From Anisus vortex (Eukaryota; Mollusca; Gastropoda; Planorbidae), in assembly GCA_949126835.1 (NCBI GenBank), contig OX421500.1:18172181-18236180 (forward strand): a DNA stretch of 64,000 bases, in the 5' to 3' direction. This document shows positions 45,350 to 57,423 of the stretch, in pieces. Numbering within the stretch: position 1 is the first letter of the stretch; each line of letters starts with the position of its first letter. Below the pieces are notes generated by a model. The model saw nothing but the letters and a program-made list of their open reading frames with translations. It was not told where the DNA came from and did not search any database. The translations under genes were made by a program, and so were the position numbers.

Positions 45350-47240
45350 TATTCCATACATAATATATACAATATGATGATTATATACAGTTAGAATATA
45401 ATAGTGCTAACACAAGCGTCCATAACAGGCTCAAAAGAAAAAGAATCCAAAAAACGCTGCTGCCTAGTTTGCGCCTAACCTTAAATACTCGCGGAGAAGA
45501 GCGGGGAACAGACCTATTACTAGGAGGGGTGAAAATAATGGTATCATTTACAAAGCTTATAATAAAAACGATAGTTTTAATATGAACTCCCCTGTACGTA
45601 CAATAATAACTATTCCTAGCCATTCCGAGAATTTGAGGTCCGTGCAAGAGAGGATTCCTAGAATAGTCTAGGCTTATTACCTCCCACAAAGCTTGCGTTG
45701 AGAGAGAGAGCTATGGGCACTATTAAAACATGACACGCCCTCACCCAACGAAAGAAATAATGTACCATAATTACCAGGATAATACCCAACATGGTACATT
45801 TTTCGTACCTAACACAATTGTGTTGACGCCTATGTTTGCCCTTTTACATTTAACGAACAACAATCAATGAACAATCATTAGACATTTAAGTAAAACATGG
45901 CTCAGTGGCATAATACAATTATAAAAAGTACCATTACCTAATGGTAATTGTGGTTATATAACGTGATGGACATATATTTCCCGTTAACATTAAAATCAAC
46001 TAATGTCTTAACAAGTACAAAAAATTCCAAAATATTTTAGCCATTTCTACTTTAACTATGTACAGTTGTGTGGATTTCCACCAAAATATTACAAAAAGTT
46101 TTAACTTACTTCAACAAATATAACATTGCTCAAACACTGAGAATTTTAATAGCTACCTCCAATGTACGAGCTAAGATATTTGATTCTAGTACTCATTACT
46201 AGACTCAGACTTTAAGTTACTTCCCTTTCCTATAGACATACAAGTGACGATAAATTACAGTGTCAACTGACAATAATTAATCTATTACAGGGTAGGTCGG
46301 TACATACTTAAAGTGATTATTACTTCCAATTTTCTCAGATATGAGTAAAAGTACAATCTAGTTAAAAAAACAATTTTCTTACTACAGAAAATGTCATATT
46401 AAAATGTAATATACTATTATGCCGTTTTGGCAACTTTAAGAATTTTCAGGATTGGATAAGTACACACTTTTAAGTACCTTTATTTCCCTCCATTCCCAGA
46501 TATTTGGAAACATCTATATCATAGTAGCAATCTCGAAATTGTAGTAGTATTTATACCAATTATTATTGCTATTACATCTCTTTCTGAGAGATAAAAATTG
46601 TACATATTATTAACAAGCTTTATTCCTTAACTAAAATAAAACAAGACAACAAATCAATTAGCTCAAAGAAAAACAATAACTCAGAACAATTCTTTCACAG
46701 TGACTTTGTGCAGTATACTGATCGTAAAGATTTATTTGGTTTATGATTCTCTAAGTTACCCCACTTAAATTGCATGGAATGACAATTTATCCATACCAAG
46801 TAAATACATACATATTTATCTATTGCATAATGAATTGAAATTTAAATGAAATTTCTTTTCCATAATAAAATGAATGATATGAATTTGAAACATTAGAACA
46901 TCAATCAGAAAAAATAATACGTTTCTATTGCATGGTTATGAAAACAAATAATACTTTCAAAAGTCTTGATTTCTGTCAGATACAAGTGCTCCAGAGGTAT
47001 TCTATAATCAAAAATTCAAACGAATGATAGGTTATCATGAAACATTCATAATGAACAAGTGAAATGACCTGAAAAAGAATCATTGGGTAAGTCAATCAAT
47101 CATGTAGAACCCGAGATAGAATATCAGCTATGGCGTTGTCTCTACCATTCAGGTGTTTTATGTTTAAGTCATAGGCTTGGAGGAATAAGCTCCATTTAAC
47201 AAGCCTCTGGTTTTGCTTGACCCTGCAGAGAAACGTCAGA
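45350..47240 (-). mobile_element. Truncated second copy of the Gmr1-like element
   Basis: In reverse orientation it carries the end of RNase H (near 47100-47240, matching 7035-7190), the long 3' non-coding region, a polypurine tract (45736-45746), and the first part of an LTR (45350-45735). The LTR is cut off after the region matching about 8830, and gag to RT are missing. The LTR sequence differs clearly from the intact copy, so it is an older or separate subfamily. Confidence 0.85.
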
Positions 47241-49374
47241 GGGTTATTGTAGATATTGCCTTTCCCAAGATAATAATTATATTAATAAGTTAATTGATTT
47301 GATAATTATATTAAGACATTTACATTTTATTACATTACTTATTTAGTATCCCGTATTAAAATTATATACAGGTCAGTGCACCCATTGTACTTTAGGAGAT
47401 CTTCTATAATAAAATATTAAGTTTTTGTTAGATGGAGAGCAGAAGCCAATATGTCTATGAGATGGCTGATTGTATATCTCCATTGTAAAGTTGTTTAATT
47501 AAAGTATATCATATGTGCCTACAATTCCTATAATATTTTATTCATTGAAGAATATATCTATATCTGTGTCATATGTTTTTTAATAAAGTTGAAAAAAGTA
47601 GAAACTACAATTGTCACTTGATCGTTTCTCAAGTCTACGTTTGATATGCTGAATAGAATAAATGTCGGCTGAGTTGAATCTGAATAATATGTTAAGTTGC
47701 TTATACAAATTACCACGCTACCAATAATAACAAATAATTATAAGAACTAACAGAAATGGTGAGCAGCGGTGTACTAACAGTGGAATTCTTAATTATTTCG
47801 AACTAATTGGAACTTTGGAAGTTTTAATCATTTCATAAATTCATATGAACTAATAGCTTACTGAAATAAATGTAAAAGAGTAATTCGATGCTGAGCCAGA
47901 AGTGTAAGGACTATATCCTATATTGTATTCAATCTACAATATAAAGGACTATAGTTTCAACATTTTTTTGGATCATTTTGATCAGTATTTTGTTACATTT
48001 TATTAAGGCTAAAACTAAGGCCTAATGACTAATGAAAATTAAAATGGAACACAAGCAGACGTCTGATTAGTGATTGCATACGCTATGCCTAAAAGTACAA
48101 GAACACTAGGCCTATATATATCGAATTTCAATCATCATCAATATACAAATGTTTAATTGTGGAATTTATAACGACAATGAAATTTATTGTTGACTTTCAA
48201 TTTTCTGAATCTTCATTGGAAATCCAAATGGACATTTTGTGCATAAGCCTATTTTAATTTTGAATATTTGGACATTCTTTAATCTTTTATACCTACACTG
48301 ATGATAATTGTGAATATGGACTTTCCATATAATACTATAATAAATAAACTTTGAACATTTTAAGGAACTTTTTATGAAACAATTCTCAAGATTTTAGTGA
48401 TATGGATGGATTAAACAGGTATTTAACAATGTGAACTAAAAGGACATTTATAAACAGTATATATCCCTTACAAAATAGCTCGTTTTTGCACCTTGAAGTT
48501 GCATTATTGATTTACTGCCAACAGTTGTGAGTTTTCTAGGCATCTATAAAGAATACTAAATATCTACAAGAAATATAAAATCAGTTAATCTGAAGACGAT
48601 GTTGATTAGAGAAAAATGTTAAGATTTCGCGATCCATGTAGGCGATACACGGATGAAATAAACAACAAGAAGAGAATCCTAGACATCGAGCATCACATAA
48701 ATCGACTAACCGCACAAGTTATAGCCATTCAACACAAGAGAAGATAGCATTGAGAAGATCGGGGTTACAATACGCATACCATATACAATTTTCGATTGGT
48801 TTTAGAACTCCTTGTTTATTTTCAAACCAAAAATCAGATCTCTAATTATTACTAAAAAGATGTAACTTTCATTGTAATATTGTTTGCCCTTCTACTTATG
48901 CTTATTTCCTTAGTTCGATCTCTGGTGCTCCTAGGGGCGGGGGCTGGTGCGATGTAAAGAAAGGTATATATCCCCTCCTGTATAAACATGGCTGTTTTCA
49001 AAGGTGGTCTTGAGTGGATGTGCTCGCTCTGGACGGGGGCATTTTACTATTTTATCTTTTCAAAGTTATAAATTTTGAGCCGATTTGTTTTGTTTTTACT
49101 AAAAAAAAGAAAAAAAGAAACATATATATTAAACATTTAGCGAAAAAAAAAGTGTTACCTATCTCCCTTTAATGAAAAAAAAAAGTATCCACATTTCATT
49201 CAATAGTGGTATAGTGAACAAGTGTGATTATAAGTCGCTATGATTAAGTGTCTGTGTGTTTAGCTGTCGTGTGGTTAACCTATTAATGCCCAAGGGTTTA
49301 TCCGAATGACTTTTTCTGTGTTTTTTGCGTGTTTCCTAGTTATAAATGCATCAAAACGTCGGTACATACATGTG
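47241..49374. other. AT-rich stretch, no clear gene
   Basis: A 43-codon frame at 48616-48747 is listed separately. Otherwise no feature. Confidence 0.5.
48616..48747 (+). other. Small charged ORF, 43 codons
   Basis: The translation starts MLRFRDPCRRYTDEINNKKR and continues as a basic, helix-prone stretch with heptad-like I/L spacing. Local GC is higher than the surroundings. I do not recognise it; it may be a transposon scrap. Confidence 0.2.
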
Positions 49375-49460
49375 CTTTGATTGGTTTCTGTTTTCTTCGA
49401 AAGTTACAGGGGTGTAATCTGGGAGAGTGCAGGGACACGAATGTGATACGGGTTTTTCTA
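49375..49460 (-). pseudogene. Possible LINE 3'-end scrap
   Basis: TTCTTCGAAAGTTACAGGGG and GGGAGAGTGCAGGGACAC resemble the 3' end of the LINE at 36140-36185. Too short to classify further. Confidence 0.35.
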
Positions 49461-49702
49461 ATGATAATTGCATGCTTGCTATTGAACGTATTGAATGCGT
49501 TATTTTTGTAGTGGAAGAATAAAAATATATCAATCAGAACAGAGGCATTTATTTATTTTATAGAAATTACGTCTCATTTTCTTTTATTAAAAACAAAACA
49601 TATTACCATAAAAAATGTTGTTGCGTTATTAAAAAAAAATGTTTAACATACTTTTTTTTCATTATACTTCTTCTTGAAGAATGAAAAAACAATGACGTTT
49701 AA

Positions 49703-50527
49703 GGGGAGGAATTCCAGTAGAAGGGTATTTTTTTTAATTCTTATCCAATATGTATAATATTTGGACCATATATAGGATGAGTGAGTAAACTTATAAAAAC
49801 GGGGAGAAAAGTAAAATAAAATATGGTTGCCATTTTGTTTTTGAAATTAATATTTTTAACTTGAATTAAAACCGATACTACTTGTTTATTTAATTTGTTT
49901 AAATTTTGCATAAATATACATTGGTGCAAGGCTGACAGAGGGGATTTTACATTTAACAAACATTATTATTTTTTTTATTTTTTTTGTGAGGCATATAATA
50001 TGAAAATAAAAAAAAAACTGTTTATAGGTACTAAAATATTTATTTAAAAGAAACTACTTATTTTTTTCAAAATCGGTCTGATACTTTTGAAAGCACCAAT
50101 GTATTTAACATCTGGGCAAATATGCATCACCATTGCTTGGTAAATAAAAAAAACTAGTAGGGAATAATATATATGGAAACAAGGTTTTGAAAAAAAAAAC
50201 GGAAAAAATTACGATTCTAAAAAAAAATGTTTTTTTGGAGGCAAATGGTAAAATTCAATTTTGTCATCTATTTCTAAATGGTTTATTGTAAGATTTGTTC
50301 CCCCAAAAGACAAAAAGTTAACCTTTAAATTTATGTATATAAATATATAATTAAACTCATTTTTTATATTTCTGTAGTGTAAATATTTTTTAAAAATAAA
50401 TTGAAACAATTCTAACGTATACTTTTTTCAAAAGCAATTTTAGATTTTGGGATAGTTACAAATTAAGCAAAAACAAAAACTGCCATGTTTTTGTAATTTG
50501 GGTCAATTTTCACTGGAATTCCTCCCC
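49703..50527. mobile_element. 825-bp MITE with 16-bp TIRs and TTTAA flanks
   Basis: GGGGAGGAATTCCAGT at 49703-49718 is perfectly inverted at 50512-50527. TTTAA, which includes TTAA, lies directly outside both ends (49698-49702 and 50528-50532). TTAA duplication is the piggyBac signature. The inside is AT-rich and non-coding. A piggyBac pseudogene begins about 300 bases away. Confidence 0.82.
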
Positions 50528-50538
50528 TTTAATTGAAA

Positions 50539-50575
<37 letters not shown>

Positions 50576-50839
50576 GATTTTTCTCTTATTACTTAGTCTT
50601 TGTGTATGGGCATTAGGCAGTTCCATGATAAGGGGTGAAACAATGCAGGAGAAGACGAACATTATATTTCAGTCATATTGTCTAGTATTGCAAACTTTTT
50701 TTGATATACAGTGAAGTCAAAAAAAAATAATTTCCATTCATATCCAACCTGACCCTGTCGCTGACTCTAGAAAACTGTGGTGTAAGTGTGGTGTAGGTGG
50801 TGGATTCCTTTGAATACCGTTTATTATACTGACACGTAG

Positions 50840-51545
50840 ACACTATTGGATACTTTGTGATGAAAGGCTAAAAGCTCAATAACTTCATCAGCAAGCCCTT
50901 TTCTGTGTAGTAACTGAGCATTCTACAATGCAATCTATAAAGTATGAAAGATAAAAGGCCAACACCACTTTTTGGTTCTCACAGTAATGTATACATTTTG
51001 ATGTTTTGGTTAGCCCTGTCCACGCCTCCCATTGTGGAACGCCTCTCATTGTGGCACGCCTCGCATTGTGTCACCATTTATGATGGGTTGTCATTGTTGG
51101 CTAGAACATCTCCTATATTGTCCTACTGATAGAACAGGGTCGCAGTTTTTGCCATAAACAAGTTGTGGTTGGTGTCCAGTTGAAAATTATTTGAACCTCG
51201 ATACATTTAACAAAGCTAGACGCATCTTGTAAGGGGCATTTCTGTTTTATAGTCCCATTAGCTCCAACACCCTTGACAGCAATGGAATGCAAGTGAGATA
51301 AATGAGTTATCAAATGTCAAGAGGAAAGAAAGCTCAGCTATTTAGCAGATCAGGTCCATCACAACAGTACCTCCTGGTTCAAGGAATCCTTACCGCTCAG
51401 CAGTATACACATAAGATTGGACAAAATATCCAAGTGGTCATCTTATTCCTTTCTGTCACCATCATTACCGATCTATCATCAGGTGGTGTTATACAAACAG
51501 TGACATTCATCATCCCCAACATTGTTAGCCCATTGTTCATTGTAT
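50840..51545 (-). pseudogene. piggyBac transposase pseudogene (PGBD3-like)
   Basis: Reading the minus strand in several frames gives GGTVVMDLI, then LLTFDNSFISLAF, matching the second catalytic block with its FDN.FTS-like core. GVGANGTI and KCPLQDASSFVK follow, then RGSNNFQLDTNHNLFMAK. Near 51040 comes MGGVDRANQNIKMYT, the conserved GVDR.DQN block with the third Asp position changed to Asn. KKWCWPFIF and LADEVIELLAFHHKVSN close it. Order and spacing are those of piggyBac proteins. Frameshifts, stops and a 17-bp triplication at 51023-51072 destroy the frame. It is a different family from the remnant at 17862-18330. Confidence 0.8.
51023..51072 (-). repeat. 17-bp tandem triplication
   Basis: CGCCTCCCATTGTGGAA and two variants in a row, next to the GGVDR block of the piggyBac pseudogene. 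Since 17 is not a multiple of three, it shifts the frame. Confidence 0.85.
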
Positions 51546-52205
51546 AACGTTTTCGTACAGCGCAAAATATAATTAAGCTACATGATTTATCAAATGTATG
51601 TTGTTAATGATTTAAATGCATTTTAACTATGCAGTATGTTACATAGTAAAAGTGTTACAATTGTTTATTTGATAAAAAAACATGAAGAAATATATGCATA
51701 TTTTGATACTATATTTGACATTTGCACTCCCCCAGAGTGCATTTCTCTAAAAAACACCGTACCCCTCTCGTGTCCCAGCACTCTCCAGGCGTGCAGTTAT
51801 ATTTCGATCTGAAGGGCAGATGGTAGGGTTTGGTATCGATTTTGTTGACAAAAATACACCTTTTCTGGTTTTGACTAGATCCCATACCTTAACCACTTTA
51901 GAATAACTTTGCATCAATGAATTAAAGTAATGTTGCTTATAAAGTAAAGTTGTAAAAAATAAATAAATTGTAAGGTCAGTATATGCGTTTTTTTATTGCT
52001 TTACTCTTTTTTTTCTGACGATGTAGCGTTTTTTTTTTACTACATAGCAAAACATATAACCATTAGCCTTTCCGCCATATATTTGGTATCGTTTTAAAGA
52101 GCTCAGTTAGTAAAATCGATACAGTCTAGCAGTAAAAAGTTGTTCACTACGAGATTCACGCTACACATTTTTTTCTCAATTAATAAAGGCATATATGGCA
52201 GTGTC
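51546..52205. other. Spacer, no feature seen
   Basis: A GC-richer patch at 51725-51850 could be an old repeat. No gene seen. Confidence 0.5.
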
Positions 52206-52330
52206 TATACGTCCGGCGACCGGACAAATAGCGCGGGAGATATACGTCCGGCGACCGGACAAAATATTGCGGGAGGACATTATTCGGAAGATATTACTCC
52301 GGCGGACTTGTTATTTGACCACACAACTAC
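52206..52330. repeat. 35-bp duplication containing a GTCCGG/CCGGAC palindrome
   Basis: TATACGTCCGGCGACCGGAC occurs at 52206 and 52241, each followed by AAATA-like then GCGGGAG. GTCCGGCGACCGGAC is a perfect hairpin with a 3-base loop. The patch is much richer in GC than its surroundings, and a partial third unit may follow near 52300. Confidence 0.75.
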
Positions 52331-53102
52331 ACGTACAAACGAGAGACGCAGAGCGTATTGATATTTAATACATTTATAAAGGAATGGGCATTAGGCCTAA
52401 TAGTCTTATTATTAGTTTATTACTTTGAATGAATAAATTGAATGAAATTGTTATGTCCACCCACGAGCATAAATGAATGACTCATCGGGCTCATCGTAAT
52501 TGTAGCGTAAGTCAAGATGTTTACTAATGACTTTATAACTAATGACTTTATAAGATGTTTGGTAATGTCGGTAATGACTTTTAACACGTTTTCTAAAGAA
52601 ATATGCATTAGGTCTAAAAGTCGTATTTTTATTTCATTGATACTTTTAATGAAATTATGTCCAGCCACTTGAATAAATGAATAGTATTCACGTATTGAAC
52701 TAAAAAATCTCGTTTTACTATAATTGATTTTTTTTTTAAAGGTGGTTAAAGCTGGTCTAGAACCTGCGAGCCGGTTGGCAGCACACAGTACTGACAGTGG
52801 CGTAACCAGGTTTTGACGCTAGGGGGAGCGAAATTTTAGGAAAAAGGGTTAGGGTTTAGCAACTTTTCCAGATTAATAGAATAACTAAGAATTCGTACGT
52901 ATCATGTGTTATAAGAAAACCAAATGCTTCAGGATACACATACTGTATGATAGTGCAGTTTTTATTTAACCATACACGATTCTTTTTCTAGCAGTTAATA
53001 GTGATGGGAATTTCTGCAAACTTGAATGCATCTACTTCTCATTTTCGGGATGAACATCTAATATCGAAAAGTATTTATATAATCAACGCGTATGCTTTAT
53101 AG
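52331..53102. other. Spacer; possible transposon end near 52797
   Basis: AGTGGCGTAACCAGG then CTAGGGGGAGCGAAAT resembles an invertebrate MITE end, but no partner end was found. No gene seen. Confidence 0.4.
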
Positions 53103-53200
53103 CGGGGGTCGGCAACCTAAGGCACTCGTGCTAGACTTGGCACGCAGAACAATTTTCAGTGGCACGAGAAAGACCTCCAAGAATATTGCTTAATGCAAGT
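53103..53200. mobile_element. Left end of a CAGGGGTCGGCAACC-type hAT MITE
   Basis: CGGGGGTCGGCAACCTAAGG, CACTCGTGCTAGACTTGGCA and GGCACGAGAAAGACCTCC match the 44337 element. A worn right end (GCACGCGTGCCATAG) lies at 54572-54590, after other insertions. Confidence 0.6.
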
Positions 53201-53639
53201 GAAAACAAAGAATGTCAGTATAATTAGTGAATACTGCATGGCGAACTTCAGGGGAATCACAGTTTCAATGGACTAGTCTACACACGTCTTGTCGCCACCA
53301 AAGCCTAAGCTCGTCTAACGTTTTGTGCAAATCTATGCGACGTCGAATCTAACACACACGTCATTGTTTCTATCGTAAAACGTCACTCGTTTATTCAATG
53401 CATAAACACCGGGTTAGAGATTATAATAATTGTGTCTTATCAAAACAACGAGATATATTTTAAATCCTAACACAACGGTATACTCATTCTTCATGTGAAT
53501 AAACTTTAGAATAATGTTTTCGCTCGTGTTCTCTAGTGGCAGTGCATTCGATGTTGTGAAGTCTATAATAATATGTGTTAAGTAAACCCAAAACTCTACA
53601 TAATTACTTCAGACGAGCCATGAAATTCCATAGAATTTA
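53201..53639. other. Spacer, no feature seen
   Basis: No gene or repeat recognised. Confidence 0.4.
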
Positions 53640-54125
53640 AATATACATTTGATCATCAATACGTTAATCTCTAGCACAGTACCTCGACCCTCTCTTAAGA
53701 CAAAAAACGCAGCCAACAATGAAAGACTGAGAATAATCAATCTCTTATCTATAGATGTAGACCACTCTTATAAGAAGGAAAGGATACACTTACGAGCCTG
53801 CCTACCACACAATGTAACATAATTCAGGCACCTTTTTTCAATCATACAGAAGGCACGACACACTTAAGGATCAGGTGCAAATCTAATCCCAACTTATAAA
53901 TTTAACGGAGGATTAAATGATCTAATTCCCCCAAAATGCTACAGCCAACCCCACCTCAGCACAACTCAGCCATGACTCAATGTAGCTCGATCCCGAAGTA
54001 CCACTAGCAGGTGCTTGGCGAAGACTCGAAAACTGTCACAAAGAAAAACCCAGAATAACAATACCAGTTTGTCTGGCATTGACTGCAAGAGAGCAAACAG
54101 CTCTGCAGACTGGCTAATAGAAGAA
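53640..54125 (+). pseudogene. LINE-derived sequence ending in the family 3' tail
   Basis: The last about 65 bases (GTTTGTCTGGCATTGACTGC, AAGAGAGCAAACAGCTCTG, TAATAGAAGAA) match the 3' end of the LINE at 33132. Upstream text is richer in GC and looks coding but broken; I cannot assign a domain. Confidence 0.5.
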
Positions 54126-54562
54126 TGTTACGACCACAATCCCCTTGTGGTCAGAGCCGTGTAAATGTTGTTGATAATTCTCGTTAGACCTAGGTTAAAC
54201 TTTGGTTATTGTTATTTATATTTCAGTATTACACGAACTCTCCTTATTGTCCTGGGCACAAACTCAGGATTTGCGTTCTAACAGTTCCTTTCCTTGACGT
54301 TGTAGTTGTAAATAAATACATTATCGTAATGTAAACAATGAAACAAAAATAGTAACTTGACGAGGAAGCTTCAGTGTAAATGTTGTTGATAATTTCATTC
54401 AGGTGATAACGTATATACAATAAATGTAGTATTTACAGCAATAATAGAATAGTGCCAACACAAGTGTCCACTCTGTACAAAACTCTGTACAAACGACTCT
54501 GCACAAAACTGACTGCCTAGCCTTAAATATTAGCGGAGGAGAGCGGGGAACAGAACATAAAT
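54126..54562 (-). repeat. Truncated LTR of the Gmr1-like group
   Basis: TGTTACGACCACAATCCCCT at its left edge is the reversed LTR end. The reversed segments TTACACGAACTC, GTAACTTGACGAGGAAGCTT and TTAAATATTAGCGGAGGAGA match LTR blocks at 1262 and 36669. The LTR 5' part is absent. It directly abuts a LINE tail. Confidence 0.8.
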
Positions 54563-54949
54563 TGCTGTAGCACGCGTGCCATAGATTTGCCATTGGTGCC
54601 TTAGAACATCTTAACTATTGTGGAAATACATATTAGATGCAATGCAATATAGTTTATATAGATACATAACCGACCATTCGTTCAACTTTAAACACGCTAT
54701 TAAGTGAATCCTAGATAAATGCAAATTACATGTTTCCAAATATCCCTTTAGCATTACCTATCCTATATATAAAACTGAGATTACCACAGGTATCAAATTG
54801 TATCACATTTAGTGTGATTTCAGTCATTTTCACAACTATTAGTGAGACCGATCGTACGACTGACGTACCGAAGTTACTGACTATGAATCCTAATGAAGGC
54901 TAGGGTTTGTTCGCTAGTTCAATGTGGAAATCTGAGCCTAACTAGCTTT

Positions 54950-55085
54950 GACGTGTACCTGACATTAGTTTGGGAAAGGTAAAGGCAGTTCGGCAGTGTG
55001 TTCCTTGTGCTATCCATACAATCTCCTAATATGTCGTGGCCACATCAACATATGAACGCTGCTATACGATCCCTATGACTTTATG
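54950..55085 (+). mobile_element. SINE fragment, gastropod type
   Basis: GTGTACCTGACATTAGTTTG, GGAAAGGTAAAGGCAGTTCG and GTCGTGGCCACATCAACATA match the body seen at 29735. The tRNA-like head is missing. Confidence 0.65.
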
Positions 55086-56959
55086 TTTTTTTTAAATATA
55101 TTAAATATAAAATATAAGTGTATTTATATATTTGGTATGATTTTTAAAAGTCGGGAGCCCAGAGTGAAGTAGGACTAAATAATGGTTTTAAAATGAAGAA
55201 ATTATAATTGTTGTTCGTAGTATAGTATAAGCTTAGAATTAGAAAACCGAATGTGAAAAAAGTATTGTAAACAATCAAAATAAATACAATTTAATTCATC
55301 ATATTTATTTCGAAATGCAACAATAATATATAAATAAAAATTAAACTGTCAATTATACAATTATCAACTTTAATAAATTTACTACATATTTCTCTGACTA
55401 GCCAACGTTTTGCTGAATATCCGTTAGCAATGGCAACTGTTTACAATTGTTCACACATAAGAGTTTTCAAATTGCATTTTTGTAAGAATAATAATTTCTT
55501 TTACAGAGTTAACCGTTTGTTTAGACTCTAAATTGTGGGTTAATGGCAAAGATACTATCACTGGCTATCTCTTTTAACAAAAAAACTGTGACGTATGTAA
55601 ATGTCAGTGTATGTGTGTATGAGAGGGTGAGGTGGGAAAAGAGAATATTAAATAAAGCAAGCTTAGAATGTAGACTGGACGCTTACCTGACCTTTATTGA
55701 GAAAAAGAGTTGAAATTTATACAACATCTAGTATAATTGCATTATATGTTGACAACTTTACACATTTTCAAATAGATGTCGAAGCCTTGAATAAAGCATT
55801 GGAGACTGTAGAATATAAATATAACAACAAACAAATTTATATTATGTTAGTCTGGTTGTGACTGAAAAATAGTGAACGAATTTGTAATCTTGTTTTATTA
55901 TAGGAATTAACAAAAGTAATGTAGTATTCTCATAAGATATAAATGAACGGAAATGATTTTGTAGCCAAAATGAATGCATTATTACTCGAATAATCACAGG
56001 AACTAATCAAAACTAGGTAGACTCAAAGACACCCATCAGTACTTGGTGCTTCACGATACCTTTAGCCTAAAACCTTTGGGAAAACAATAAAGCCTTCATG
56101 TTGTTACCCTTCAATTTTTTTTAACTGGGCTTTTATTTTAACTACTTAACACTATTAAACACTATTAATTACGTTTCAACACATTCAACAGATTCACTCC
56201 AGTAGGCCTATTTTTTTTAAATATGTGCTAGAGAGTAGATCTAATACATAAAAAAATATATATAATAAAAACAATAGTTTTATAAAAACCAAATAAAAAA
56301 ATTATAAATCTATATTTTTTTTAAACAAACAAATCTAGATCTATATTAAAAAATGTGTCCTTCGATTGTATTTAAATAATTTATTGAATAATCGCCCAAT
56401 TTATTTATTTTTCTCTATGTTCTCATTTTTTCTTAAGGTTGGTACAAATAAAAATGTAAATCGAAAACATAGTACAAATATCTTTGACGTAACGATACTG
56501 CTTAGTTTCTTTCTAAAAAATATAAATAAATACAATTTAAACACTAACGTAAGATGAAACAATACATAAGTACACGGTTTAAATATCAAAATTAATATTT
56601 CTAAAATGTTATAAATAGTTGTAGTAATTGTATTTATATCTATTCGTTTCTATCTAGACGTGTGTGATTTTGTAATCGATTAAAATACATTTCTAAAGCA
56701 AAACAAAAGTATAACAGAAGTTGCCATCTATACTAACTTCAGGCTAAATTTCTAGATCGAATCATGCAAAGATGCATAGCATTTTCGTTTTATAAATTAA
56801 AGTCGTATGTTGTTTGTAAATATTTTTTTAGTTTTCCTTTAAATCTATTTTTTTTTTTAATTTTAAATTAGTCTTAAAAAACATACAGTTTTAAATGAAA
56901 TAGTAACTTGCGCCAAGTATAAACATGTGGAATGTAACTAAAACGTATCTTGTTTCCAT
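55086..56959. other. AT-rich stretch, no gene seen
   Basis: Upstream exons of the gene ending at 58574 may lie here but none could be recognised. Confidence 0.5.
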
Positions 56960-57105
56960 AAAGTAGTACATAACATTTCGTTGTACTAACAGTAGAACTA
57001 AATATAAAGTAATGCATTACATTTCATTGTATAACTGTATAACTAAAAAGAAAGTAGTACATTACATATCATAGTATTGACTGCAAAATAGAAAGTTGTT
57101 CAACA
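56960..57105 (+). repeat. Degenerate 41-46-bp tandem repeat, about 3 copies
   Basis: AAAGTAGTACATAACATTTC-like segments begin near 56960, 57006 and 57051. It probably lies in an intron or upstream of the protease-like gene. Confidence 0.6.
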
Positions 57106-57221
57106 AATTTTAGTATTGTATGATAAAAAAAATTAAAGTTGTAATAGTTATATAAATTTGATTACCCTAGGACTTTAAAAAATGTACGAATAAAAAAAAT
57201 CTAACTTTTTGAATTTTCTAG

Positions 57222-57276
57222 AAAAGTGCGAACTTGAAATCTTCCTGTACGGAATGCAGGGTTATTAATTGTGAAG
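57222..57276 (+). other. Candidate upstream exon of the protease-like gene
   Basis: TTTTCTAG precedes it and a GT follows at 57277. Read in phase 0 it gives KSANLKSSCTECRVINCE, with a final single base that joins the next exon in frame. Its CxxC fits the Cys-rich product. The weak donor (GGTATTTT) keeps confidence low. Confidence 0.35.
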
Positions 57277-57423
57277 GTATTTTATTTAATATACTTATTA
57301 TATAGTTCTTTTTTTTTTACAAATGTTTTAATATGTTCATACCAATTGAACCTAAAATACAGTATAAACATATGTTACGAAAACATGTGAGTTATGTCTT
57401 AAATATAAAAATTAATATTTCAG

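Noticed and set aside
51302..51547. 81-codon plus-strand protein
   Set aside because: It is antisense to the piggyBac pseudogene, which explains the open frame.
53103..54600. Single large hAT element
   Set aside because: The right end is too worn and the inside is explained by LINE and LTR fragments; nested insertions into a MITE remain possible.
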